Source of the DNA: Rhodococcus tibetensis
Lineage (GTDB): Bacteria > Actinomycetota > Actinomycetes > Mycobacteriales > Mycobacteriaceae
NCBI RefSeq assembly: GCF_024438035.1
Contig: NZ_JANFQF010000024.1
Span: 1-64,000, forward strand
Reading direction: 5' to 3'
Length of the DNA: 64,000 nt
This document shows positions 16,785 to 24,689 of the stretch, one piece after another. A program made the translations under genes and the position numbers. The notes below the pieces were generated by a model, which had not been told where the DNA came from, did not search any database, and was given only the letters and a program-made list of their open reading frames with translations. Position 1 is the stretch's first letter; the number at the start of each line of letters is the position of its first letter.

Positions 16785-18018
16785 CTGTCACGGGGGCATC
16801 GAGTTCCTTCAGGACGGGAAACGCGCAGCAGACGACACCGAGGACGAGTACCGGGACGGCGAGAACGAAGAACGCGGGCTGGATGCCCCAGGCGTCGATC
16901 ATCGGCCCGGCGAGCAGATACCCCAGCGGACCGGCAGCGTACGCGGTGGACGTCATGACCCCCGTGATCCGCCCGCGCATGTGCTCGGGACTCCGAGTTT
17001 GCATGGCGTAGTTGGCGATCGGGCCGACCGGACCGAACACGAGGCCCTGCAGCAGGGCCAGCGCGAGGATAGCCCACAATGGTGGCAGGAAAGCCATGGC
17101 CACCATTGCGGCGCCCAGGACGATCACCGCGACGATCATGATGGCTCGTCTCGATACGTACGGGGAGAGCGGTCCGTATGCCAGGGCGCCCACGACTCCG
17201 CCTACGCTCAGTGCCATCAGCACGGAACCCAGTTGCGCGGGTTTGTCGAGTTCGGTGAAGTACACCGGGAACACGACGGACTCGACGGGCAGGTACAGCG
17301 CCACTACCGCCATGTCGACCAAGGCGATAGTGCGCAGAAGACGGTTGTGCCACACGAACTTCAGGCCCTCGACGGTGCCGCGCCAGAGGGAGGTCGGCCG
17401 TGACGAGGTGTCGGGCCGGCCGGCATTCTCGAGCCGGAGGAAGGTGATGGTGACAATGGACAACACGAAACCGAGAGCGGTCACCCACAATGTGTTCTCG
17501 GCGCCCACTGTGGCGATCAGAACGCCGCCGATGCCGGGTCCGACCAGGTACGCCACGTTGTAATTGGCCTCGTAGAGGCTGTTCATCCGGTCGAGCGACC
17601 ACCCGGCCGACGTGGTGGCGGCGGGCAGCATCGATTCTCTGGCGGCGATGCCTGCCGGATCGAACGCGGCGCCGACCGCCGCGAGGACGGCGATGATCAG
17701 GACGGACAGGCCCGCGGTATTCGCCACGACGGGGATAGCGGCAGCGGAGAGCGCAGAGAGGCAATCGGAGATGATCGAGGTGCGGCGCCGGCCGAACAGG
17801 TCGACGAATGTTCCCGCGAACAGACTCGACAGCAGCAGGGGAAGAGTGGCCGCGCCTGCGACCACCGCGGCGTCGGAGGCGCGGCCGGTCCGCTCCAGAA
17901 CCAGCCAGGGCAGCACAACGATCGCGATGCCGTTTCCGGTGGCGGAGAACAGGGTTGCGAGATTGAGCAGCACGAGAGGGCTGAGCCGGCGAGGCACTGC
18001 CGTCTCGGTGGCGGTCAC
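16777..18018 (-). CDS. MFS transporter, probable drug efflux
   Basis: From the GTG at 18018 the product has 413 residues and about 12 membrane helices. I chose this start because GGAGGA lies exactly seven bases upstream; a TTG at 18045 has nothing. The loop between helices 2 and 3 holds FVDLFGRRRTSIISD, the A-like motif of the superfamily. The sequence resembles macrolide/tetracycline-type exporters (MefA-like group): SATGNGIAIVVLPWLVLERT and VGPGIGGVLIATVG. Substrate unknown. Confidence 0.85.
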   Translation of the reverse strand: MTATETAVPRRLSPLVLLNLATLFSATGNGIAIVVLPWLVLERTGRASDAAVVAGAATLPLLLSSLFAGTFVDLFGRRRTSIISDCLSALSAAAIPVVANTAGLSVLIIAVLAAVGAAFDPAGIAARESMLPAATTSAGWSLDRMNSLYEANYNVAYLVGPGIGGVLIATVGAENTLWVTALGFVLSIVTITFLRLENAGRPDTSSRPTSLWRGTVEGLKFVWHNRLLRTIALVDMAVVALYLPVESVVFPVYFTELDKPAQLGSVLMALSVGGVVGALAYGPLSPYVSRRAIMIVAVIVLGAAMVAMAFLPPLWAILALALLQGLVFGPVGPIANYAMQTRSPEHMRGRITGVMTSTAYAAGPLGYLLAGPMIDAWGIQPAFFVLAVPVLVLGVVCCAFPVLKELDAPVTVS

Positions 18019-18101
18019 GGCTGAGTCCTCCGGTCGGCGCGACAAGGTGGTTACTCGACGCTAACAGCGCTGCCGAGTCCGCCGCGACCCATTTTCACTC
18101 G

Positions 18102-18626
18102 TCACTGATTGCGCTGCAGCGTCAATTCCGCGAGGGTCCGTGCGCCCGCACAAGGATCACCGGTACCCGAACGCTGCTGCACCCACCACGTGATCACCCC
18201 GGAGTAGGCGGCGGTGATCCCGCACGTCGCGCTGTCACCCGGCCGCCGGGCGGTGAATGCCGACGCGCCCGCGACAAAGGTGGTTTCCACTTGATAGCCC
18301 AGCTGTTCGGCGACATCCCGCTCGCGCTGCAGGGAGTTGTTCTCGAACCAGCCGAACGTCACGTCGAGGGAACCGGCATGCGACGACACCGTCCACATGC
18401 ATACGGCGCCATAGAAGTACTGGTCGATTCCGTCGCCGCCGAGTACCTCCGCGATCTTCTCGTTGGGGACGGCCTCACACTCGCGCAGCAGCTTGTCGAA
18501 CCGGTCGGAGCCACCTCCGCTCACACCGGAACCTTCCGGCAGGGGAGTGCCGGTCACCGACGTACCGCACCCGGCCAGGAGCAGCACCGACGCGAGTGCG
18601 GCGGCGAACGTGCGGGCGGCGCTCAT
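18102..18626 (-). CDS. DUF3558-type lipoprotein (downstream of a pair)
   Basis: The product has 174 residues. A signal peptide ends in the lipobox LLLAGCGTS (Cys about 20), followed by a Gly/Ser linker and a domain with conserved spaced Cys residues (LRECEAVPNEKIAE, GAVCMWTVSS, SATCGITAAYSG, GDPCAGARTL). This Cys pattern fits DUF3558, a family of surface lipoproteins of mycolic-acid actinobacteria with no firm function. Its ATG overlaps the stop of the upstream paralogue by four bases. The two share GDPC/SDPCA endings and probably arose by tandem duplication. Confidence 0.75.
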   Translation of the reverse strand: MSAARTFAAALASVLLLAGCGTSVTGTPLPEGSGVSGGGSDRFDKLLRECEAVPNEKIAEVLGGDGIDQYFYGAVCMWTVSSHAGSLDVTFGWFENNSLQRERDVAEQLGYQVETTFVAGASAFTARRPGDSATCGITAAYSGVITWWVQQRSGTGDPCAGARTLAELTLQRNQ

Positions 18627-19162
18627 CTCGCCTTCTCCACAGTAATTTCGACAAGAGCAGTGGGCGCCGCGCAGGGATCGGACGGTGTGACGCCACCGCC
18701 GTACCGGACCAGCCAGTGCACGAAATCCCCGCCAGTCGCCAGGGCCACTTCGCAGAATCCTTCGTTCTGCGAGGAGAACCCCCGATGTCCGGCGATCTCG
18801 AGGTCGTGGACCTCGTGCCCGATTCCCTGCGCCACCGACCTTTCCCGGTCGATCGGGCTGCCGCGGTACCAGGTGAACATCACGTATCGGGCGCCGCCGT
18901 CGGCTTCCCAACGGCATTTGATCCCGTTGCGGGACACCGGCGTGAGCCCGGACATCCCCGACCGTTCGTACACCTCGGCGTCGGTGAGTGAGCCGCACTC
19001 ACCCACGAATGCTCCCGTCTCGGCGGCCGACGTCCGCGGAGGAAGATCCGTCGTGCCGGAGTCTTCACCGCCGCCTGACGCGCAACCGACCAGTGTCAGT
19101 ACGGCGGCAGCGACACACGCCCCTCGGACGGCCGGGTGGGCAGCCTCAGACGAGCTCCGCAT
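18623..19162 (-). CDS. DUF3558-type lipoprotein (upstream of a pair)
   Basis: The ATG at 19162 gives 179 residues with signal ACVAAAVLTLVGCASGG (lipid-bearing Cys about 27). The domain has ECGSLTDAEVYERSG, IKCRWEADGGARYVMFTWYR, EGFCEVALATGG and SDPCAAPTALVEI. The same order of four Cys positions is seen in the next gene. Start overlaps the end of the acetyltransferase gene by 17 bases. Likely a heteromeric or redundant surface pair; role unknown. Confidence 0.72.
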   Translation of the reverse strand: MRSSSEAAHPAVRGACVAAAVLTLVGCASGGGEDSGTTDLPPRTSAAETGAFVGECGSLTDAEVYERSGMSGLTPVSRNGIKCRWEADGGARYVMFTWYRGSPIDRERSVAQGIGHEVHDLEIAGHRGFSSQNEGFCEVALATGGDFVHWLVRYGGGVTPSDPCAAPTALVEITVEKAR

Positions 19163-19421
19163 AGCTCGGATTCTCGGCGATGTAGTGCTCGACGTACGAG
19201 CAGGACGGAACCACAGAGAAGCCACGTTCCTTCGTGTCGTCCAAGGCGGCCATCACCAGTTGAGCCGCCAGACCCTGTCCCCGGAACTGCGGGTACGTGA
19301 CGGTGTGGTGGAAGTCGCGCACCCCGTTCCCCTCGGCGTACTCAGCGTACCCGGCGAGCTGACCGTCGAGGAAGATCTCGAACCGGGACTCGGACACGTC
19401 GTGCTCTACCTTGACCGCCAC
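19146..19421 (-). CDS. Small GNAT-family N-acetyltransferase (YidJ/GCN5-like)
   Basis: The GTG at 19421, with GAGGAG about six bases upstream, gives a compact 91-residue protein. It has DFHHTVTYPQFRGQGLA, the acetyl-CoA pyrophosphate loop (Q/R-x-x-G-x-G/A form), and ends in PSCSYVEHYIAENPSY. This matches the short GNAT class that covers only the core fold. Substrate not known. It precedes the lipoprotein pair with a 17-base overlap. Confidence 0.8.
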   Translation of the reverse strand: MAVKVEHDVSESRFEIFLDGQLAGYAEYAEGNGVRDFHHTVTYPQFRGQGLAAQLVMAALDDTKERGFSVVPSCSYVEHYIAENPSYAELV

Positions 19422-19477
19422 AACCACTCCTCTGTTTGCCTCGAGCGTGCAGTGCTGCGCACACTCGCAGGTTACCG

Positions 19478-20650
19478 TCAGTCGGCGAGGCTGGTGCGCA
19501 GCAGCATGACGTTGTAGTCGGACCAGGTGGTGGCGAGAAAGTACAGATCCGACCCCTTCGACCACGGATGCATGTAGGCCCCGTACAGCTCTGGTACGTC
19601 GCGGCTGCTCACCAATACTTCCGGTGCACTCCAGCCGGATTCGAGCCGGTCGGACCGCCGCATGACCACGGAGTTGCCCGCGTCCGTGTACATCGCGACG
19701 AACTGGCCGAGGTAGTCGTTGAATTGCACGGACAGCTCGCTGACGGGCCCGGGGATTATTGGGCTGGCAGCCGCAGCGTTCGCCTTCACCCACGCCTTGC
19801 CGTCCCAGTATTCGTAGACGGCGAGGTTGCGTATCTCCGCTTCCGGCACCCGCGACAACCGGGCGTCACCCGAACGACCCGACGGAGTGCCGAAGGCGTA
19901 GACGAATCCGTCGTGTTTGACGTAGGAACCCATCTGGAAGTTCTCGGCCCCGGTACCGGGCACATTCGGTCGCAGGGTCAGCGGGTCCGTGGCCCAGTTC
20001 TCGCCGTTGTCGGTCGAATACGCGATGCCTGACGCGTTGGTGTCCCACTCGCCGGGAGCTCCCCAGCTCCGCACGGACATGTAGTTGATGTATTGCGTGG
20101 GACCGACCGAGATGCCGGTGGTGGGGATGACGGTTTGCTCGACACCCGGAATCTTCTTGCTCGCAATGATTTCCTTGGAGTGATTCGGACGGTCGACGGG
20201 TGAGTTGTCGATACTCATTCCGTTGGACAGATCGCGGTCGCTGCTGCGAAGCAGGATGTTGCTGCGCCAGTCGCCGACGAGCCCGCAGAGGGGATTGTCG
20301 CTGAGACCGACCGTGTCGCCGAAAGCGGTGAGAACCTGGCCGCCCCCGTTGTCCCACATGATGCCGAGGTCGGTTCCGAGAACGCCGAATCGGAAGATCG
20401 TGTCGTTGGGGCTGCGAGGCCCGGTGATGTGTGCGACGGCCTGCGTTCTGCCACGCAGTTCGGGAAGTCGGCCGTCGCTGCCGTTGAGCCAGGGGATCGG
20501 GTTGATACCGGCGCTCGAACCGAAACTGCCTGATCCGAGGCACGGCGCCGCCGTCGCCACGGAGGGCGACCAGGCGAAAAACGTGCAGGTAGACGCCAAT
20601 AGAGCTGGCATGGCCAGTGAGCCGACACGGCGGAGCTTGTTCACAGGCAC
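19478..20650 (-). CDS. Secreted DUF4185 protein, candidate endo-D-arabinanase
   Basis: The 390-residue protein has a signal peptide (LAMPALLASTCTFFAWSP, cleavage near ATAA-PC, about 35). The rest is a beta-rich domain with TDLGIMWDNGGG, TAFGDTVG, SIDNSPVDR, GISVGPTQYINYMSVRSWG and YMHPWSKGSDLYFLATTW, as in DUF4185. Members of this family were shown to cleave mycobacterial D-arabinan (family GH183). So a role in remodelling the cell's own arabinogalactan is a fair inference, though catalytic Asp residues cannot be assigned with certainty here. It stands alone. Confidence 0.75.
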   Translation of the reverse strand: MPVNKLRRVGSLAMPALLASTCTFFAWSPSVATAAPCLGSGSFGSSAGINPIPWLNGSDGRLPELRGRTQAVAHITGPRSPNDTIFRFGVLGTDLGIMWDNGGGQVLTAFGDTVGLSDNPLCGLVGDWRSNILLRSSDRDLSNGMSIDNSPVDRPNHSKEIIASKKIPGVEQTVIPTTGISVGPTQYINYMSVRSWGAPGEWDTNASGIAYSTDNGENWATDPLTLRPNVPGTGAENFQMGSYVKHDGFVYAFGTPSGRSGDARLSRVPEAEIRNLAVYEYWDGKAWVKANAAAASPIIPGPVSELSVQFNDYLGQFVAMYTDAGNSVVMRRSDRLESGWSAPEVLVSSRDVPELYGAYMHPWSKGSDLYFLATTWSDYNVMLLRTSLAD

Positions 20651-20755
20651 ACCTCTCTGCGACGAATCGAGCCAGGTCCGGTCACGCTAGCAACACCTCA
20701 GGCGTCACACCAGCCCCTCGCATAACCATTTGGGTACCTTGTCCGCCGCGGGAGC

Positions 20756-22129
20756 CTACAGAATCGCGCCCGGGTTGAGGATTCCGAGCGGATCGAGCGC
20801 CTGCTTCACCCGGGCCGTCAGATCCATGACATCCTTGCCCACCTGGTCGGGCAGCCACGCCTTCTTCAGCCTTCCCACCCCGTGTTCACCGGTGATCGTT
20901 CCCCCGAGCGAAATAGCGAGATCCATGATCTCGCCGAACGCGAGCCGGGCCCGTTCCGCCATGGCGACATCCTCGGGATCGAACACGATGAGCGGATGCG
21001 TATTGCCGTCGCCGGCATGAGCAATGACGGCGATGAGCACGTCCCGCGCCCGCGCGATGGCCGCTATGCCCTCGACCAGTGCGGGTAGCTTCGGCAGCGG
21101 GACCCCGACGTCTTCGAGGAGGAGGCTCCCCAGCCGCTCCACCGCGGGAATGGCGAATCGCCTTGCGGCTGCGAAGGCTTCCCCCTCCTCTGGATCATCG
21201 GTGGTGAACACCTCCGACGCGCCGCTGGCGGTGCAGGCGTCGGCCATGATCGAAATCTCATCGAAGGCAATCGCCCCCGGAGCATCGGAGCGGGCGATGA
21301 GCATGGCTTCGGCGGTCCGGTCCAAGCCCATCTTCAGTGCGTCCTCCACGGCGCCGATCGTCGTGCCGTCCATGAACTCGAGCATCGACGGGCGCAACGA
21401 GCGGGTGATGGCCAGCACGGTGTCTGCGGCCGCCTGCACCGAAGCGAACGTGGCCACCAAAGTGCACGACGGCGGCTGAGCTGGAATCAGTCTGAGGGTC
21501 ACCTCGGTGACGACCCCGAGGGTGCCCTCACTGCCGACGAAGAGTTTGGTCAGCGACAGTCCGGCGACGTCCTTGAGTCGGGGCCCGCCCAGCCGCACCG
21601 CCGTTCCGTCCGCGAGTACCACCCGGAGGCCCAGCACGTAGTCCGTGGTGACCCCGTATTTCACACAGCACAGACCGCCGGCGTTGGTCGCCACGTTGCC
21701 ACCGATCGAGCACATCTCGAAGGACGATGGGTCGGGCGGGTACCACAGCCCGTGCTCCGCGGCCGCCGCCTTCACCTCGGCGTTGAGCAGGCCGGGTTCG
21801 ACGACGGCGATACGCGTGACGGGGTCGACGTCGATCCGGCGCATCCGCTCGGTGCTGACGACCACGCTGTCTCGTACCGCAGTGGCACCTCCACTGAGCC
21901 CCGATCCCGCTCCGCGGGGAATCACCGGGACCCGATGCCTGCCGGCCCAGCGCAGCACTGCCGAGACGTCCTCGGTGCAGGTCGGCCTTGCGACGGCGGC
22001 GGGCAGGACGGCGTCCGGGTCGCGCGCCCAGTCGTGGCTGTAGGACGCGAGAAGATCGGGATCGGTGAGGAGGCATCCGCGGGGAAGGGCGGCGTCGAGT
22101 TCCGCGAGAACTTCCGGTGCGATCGTCAT
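20756..22129 (-). CDS. FAD-linked oxidase, GlcD/D-lactate dehydrogenase type
   Basis: The 457-residue enzyme has the PCMH-type FAD domain: VPVIPRGAGSGLSGGATA (about 67-84), SSFEMCSIGGNVATNAGGL (about 135-153) and FVGSEGTLGVVTEVTLRL. The C-terminal cap ends HAGDGNTHP and GTITGEHGVGRLKK, the substrate-site His motifs of the GlcD/DLD family. Such enzymes oxidise 2-hydroxyacids such as glycolate or D-lactate. No GlcE or GlcF gene is nearby, so a stand-alone D-lactate-type dehydrogenase is more likely than glycolate oxidase. Confidence 0.87.
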   Translation of the reverse strand: MTIAPEVLAELDAALPRGCLLTDPDLLASYSHDWARDPDAVLPAAVARPTCTEDVSAVLRWAGRHRVPVIPRGAGSGLSGGATAVRDSVVVSTERMRRIDVDPVTRIAVVEPGLLNAEVKAAAAEHGLWYPPDPSSFEMCSIGGNVATNAGGLCCVKYGVTTDYVLGLRVVLADGTAVRLGGPRLKDVAGLSLTKLFVGSEGTLGVVTEVTLRLIPAQPPSCTLVATFASVQAAADTVLAITRSLRPSMLEFMDGTTIGAVEDALKMGLDRTAEAMLIARSDAPGAIAFDEISIMADACTASGASEVFTTDDPEEGEAFAAARRFAIPAVERLGSLLLEDVGVPLPKLPALVEGIAAIARARDVLIAVIAHAGDGNTHPLIVFDPEDVAMAERARLAFGEIMDLAISLGGTITGEHGVGRLKKAWLPDQVGKDVMDLTARVKQALDPLGILNPGAIL

Positions 22130-22444
22130 GAAATGCTCCTCGCGGGCGGGTGCGGCGTACCCGACGGTAGCGTGGCGCGGACTTTGATGTCCTCAATTTG
22201 GTCGAGCGTCCAACTGAACCGATTCGGAGGGTTTGCTCCAGATATCGCCTCAACCTGGACGTTCAGTGCAGGTTGGGATGGGTCTCGACCTCGGAACTTG
22301 TTACCCACGCGTAGGAGTCTCACTATGTGAGATTACGGATGTTAATTTTTTTGCCTTGGGCGGCGGAGGGGTATAGAACCCTTCGATACGCGAAACCCGC
22401 AGGTAGTAGTACCTCGGGGCAGATGTGGACCGGAGCGTTTCGGG

Positions 22445-22460
22445 TGTAACTCAGGTCACA
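22445..22460. promoter_or_regulatory. CRP/GlxR-like site
   Basis: TGTAACTCAGGTCACA matches the TGTGA-N6-TCACA consensus with one mismatch. It is 183 bases before the start of the gene at 22643, a range suited to activation. Confidence 0.5.
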
Positions 22461-22581
22461 TTCTTCACTCTGTTACCGGATCGTATCGGCCGGGCAATGC
22501 AAAAAAGCACTTTCCCGGGTTAGCGTTCTGCATCGTCAAACACCGGCGAGGCGTTACACCCAATCGGAGAATCTCACGAAA

Positions 22582-22597
22582 TGTGAGCTAGATCGCA
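22582..22597. promoter_or_regulatory. CRP/GlxR-like site
   Basis: TGTGAGCTAGATCGCA matches TGTGA-N6-TCACA with one mismatch and has the TA centre often seen in GlxR sites. It overlaps the inverted repeat at 22573-22587 and lies 46 bases before the start codon at 22643, a position suited to repression. Confidence 0.5.
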
Positions 22598-22642
22598 ACT
22601 TGGGGCCGGTTTTGCCGCACCGACCCCGGAAGGACCCGCACG

Positions 22643-22972
22643 ATGCATGCACTCCACCGAGACCCCAGCAGTTACATCTCCGCGATGTTCTCGTACGAGT
22701 TCATCGACGGTGGCATCGACTACGACTCCATCGAGCAGATTCACCGCGGGGAGTTCGATGAGTGGGTCTTCGCACTGGCCGGCTCAGGATTGTTCACGAA
22801 CGACGAAGTTCTCGCGATGGTCACCGAGTGGCGTCTGAACCCCAAGGTTCTCCTCAACACTCTCCTCGCCGACGCCGATGAGGTCACCGCAAAGCGTTGC
22901 GAGGTCACCTGGGCAGCACTCGACCGGGTCGCGCCGTTCGCGCCGTCGATGCCCGTCGCCGTCTTCGGCTGA
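22643..22972 (+). CDS. Unknown 109-residue acidic protein
   Basis: The ATG at 22643 has GGAAGGA about seven bases upstream, a strong site. The product is acidic and mostly helical: FSYEFIDGGIDYDSIEQIH, EWVFALAGSGLFTNDEVLA, KVLLNTLLADADEVTAKRC. There is no signal, membrane helix or known motif. It is a single-gene unit behind a 513-base region with CRP-like sites, so it may respond to carbon supply. I recognise no family. Confidence 0.7.
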   Translation: MHALHRDPSSYISAMFSYEFIDGGIDYDSIEQIHRGEFDEWVFALAGSGLFTNDEVLAMVTEWRLNPKVLLNTLLADADEVTAKRCEVTWAALDRVAPFAPSMPVAVFG

Positions 22973-23023
22973 CGTTCCCCCGGGCGCCCCGCAGAGTCGG
23001 CCCCCGTTCGCGGCGGTGCTTCG

Positions 23024-23704
23024 TCAGATGAGCTCGGTGGAATCTCCATCCACCACGATTGCCTGCTCGTCGGTCAAGGTCCGGTAATCCATCCCGGCGA
23101 GCCGCAAGGTGGCGACAGTACGCCGAACAGCGGCCGCGTCTTCCAAGGGCACCGCTTCTTGGCCCCCTGAGGGCGCCGCAGGCGGATGATGCGGCACGAT
23201 CGCGAACGGCACCACCCCGAGGCCTTCCCAGATCGGCTCCATGCCGCAGGTCTCGACAACCTCCGCCGGGTCATCGGAGGAGTCGAGACCGCGCAGCGTG
23301 GGTGTCATGACGCAGGCGCCCGCGCTGTAACCGGCATAGACGAGCGAATCGTTTCGCAGCAGGTCCCGGATGACATCGTCCGCACCACTTCGCGCCATCT
23401 GCGCACGCAGGACGAACGTATTTCCGCCCCGCACCCAGAGCATGCCCAATCCGGCCAGCCGGTCCCTCAGCCGGCCCGTTTCGCCGTTCTGCGTTCGGAT
23501 GTAGTCGCGAAGATCGACTTCCTCCGGAGAGAAACCCAGGCGCCGGAGAGGCGTCATGTCACTGACGACCGCGGACGCGCGCGCGGCCGGCGGCCATGCG
23601 TCCGCTGCCGACGCAATCACGCCCACACGTCCCGGACTTCCGACGAGCGACATCAACGGTGCGGGGTCGGCTCCGAACCGGTAGGACGACAGAAACAGGC
23701 GCAT
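23024..23704 (-). CDS. Peptidase E-like serine peptidase (family S51)
   Basis: The 226-residue protein has VRGGNTFVL (about 91-99) and the nucleophile motif AGYSAGA (Ser about 126), characteristic of peptidase E, which splits Asp-X dipeptides. VVPFAIVPHHP may carry the partner His. Cyanophycinase shares the fold, but length and motif order favour the dipeptidase. It lies five bases downstream of the mycothiol-type gene and is probably co-transcribed. Confidence 0.82.
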   Translation of the reverse strand: MRLFLSSYRFGADPAPLMSLVGSPGRVGVIASAADAWPPAARASAVVSDMTPLRRLGFSPEEVDLRDYIRTQNGETGRLRDRLAGLGMLWVRGGNTFVLRAQMARSGADDVIRDLLRNDSLVYAGYSAGACVMTPTLRGLDSSDDPAEVVETCGMEPIWEGLGVVPFAIVPHHPPAAPSGGQEAVPLEDAAAVRRTVATLRLAGMDYRTLTDEQAIVVDGDSTELI

Positions 23705-23709
23705 CCCGG

Positions 23710-24528
23710 TCAGATGGTGAACGCGAGGTTGTCGACGATCTGCTTGCCGACGGCGGTGTCACCGCTGATGGAGACTGCGTCGCGGTGATCCGCGGCCTTC
23801 ACCCTTCCACCGGCAAGCCGGGTGAACAGCCGGGAGTCGAGGGTGATCGTCGTGGTGGCGGCGGACGGCAACTCGTCCACCACGGCTGCCCGCCCGTCGA
23901 CGGCGACGTGGATTTCTCTCGCGAGCGGACCCGTCAACTCGAAGGTGATACGCGAGCCCTCCGGCGCCTTGCCGCGCTTACCCACGAGAAACGCGACCGC
24001 TCCCGCGATCTCCTCGAACGCAGTCTCCCCGCGGGTTCCGCCCTCGTTCCCGGCCACGCCCAGTGCCTCGCGGAGGTCGAGTTCGTGCATCCAGCAGTCG
24101 AAGACGCGGATGCGCATGAACCGGAGATAGGGCGCCGGGCCGACTGGTGTGGCGGTCTCGGCCTCGAACATCTCGTCCGTCATCGCCGCCAGTTCGGAGC
24201 GCCTGCGCTCGGTGATCGCACGGAAGCGCTCGAGCATCTCCGAGCCGGGGCATCCGCGCAATCCCTCCACCCACTGTTCGTTGAACGCTCCGATCTCGTT
24301 GCGCACATGGGCGAACCCGTGGACATCGACAGTGGTGTGGGGCGCCGGTATCCCCGCGAGCATGGATTCGGTACCGATCAGGTGCGCAGCGATGTCGTGC
24401 ACGGTCCATCCAGGCAGAGGACTGGGAGTGAACCAGGCGTCACCCGACACCGAGGACAGCAACTGGTCGAGCACCTCCCACTCCTCGAACAGGGCGTCGA
24501 GTATCGGTTCCTTCTGTAGGGCAGTCAC
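23710..24528 (-). CDS. DinB/MDMPI-type mycothiol-dependent enzyme
   Basis: The 272-residue protein has PSPLPGWTVHDIAAHLIGTE (His about 44 and 48) and VFDCWMHELDLREALG (His about 148). These are the metal ligands of the DinB fold found in mycothiol-dependent maleylpyruvate isomerase. The C-terminal 100 residues fit the sterol-carrier-like domain of this family. Mycothiol is the thiol of actinobacteria, so a mycothiol S-transferase or isomerase is likely; substrate unknown. It faces away from the acyl-CoA synthetase gene. Confidence 0.78.
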   Translation of the reverse strand: MTALQKEPILDALFEEWEVLDQLLSSVSGDAWFTPSPLPGWTVHDIAAHLIGTESMLAGIPAPHTTVDVHGFAHVRNEIGAFNEQWVEGLRGCPGSEMLERFRAITERRRSELAAMTDEMFEAETATPVGPAPYLRFMRIRVFDCWMHELDLREALGVAGNEGGTRGETAFEEIAGAVAFLVGKRGKAPEGSRITFELTGPLAREIHVAVDGRAAVVDELPSAATTTITLDSRLFTRLAGGRVKAADHRDAVSISGDTAVGKQIVDNLAFTI

Positions 24529-24689
24529 GTCTGATGGCCTCCTTTCGCTTCAACTGTAGGACTTGCCGAGCGGCGGCCCGGCGTTTTCACCCCTGAGGAA
24601 GGTTTGCCGCGGTGAGTGTGAACGGCCGCCCCTCCCGAGACGCGTGTGGTAGACCGATGATGAGAATCTCCATTAACAAAGGAGTGCGG

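Larger units (their letters stand above)
22130..22642. other. 513-base non-coding region with CRP/GlxR-like sites and inverted repeats
   Basis: No convincing gene is present. The segment holds perfect inverted repeats TCTCACTATGTGAGA (22318-22332) and CTCACGAAATGTGAG (22573-22587), AGGTAGTAGTACCT (22401-22414), a T-run near 22350 and two CRP/GlxR-like sites. It is unusually AT-rich near 22340-22360. It probably contains the promoter and a long leader of the gene at 22643; a small RNA is possible. Confidence 0.6.
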
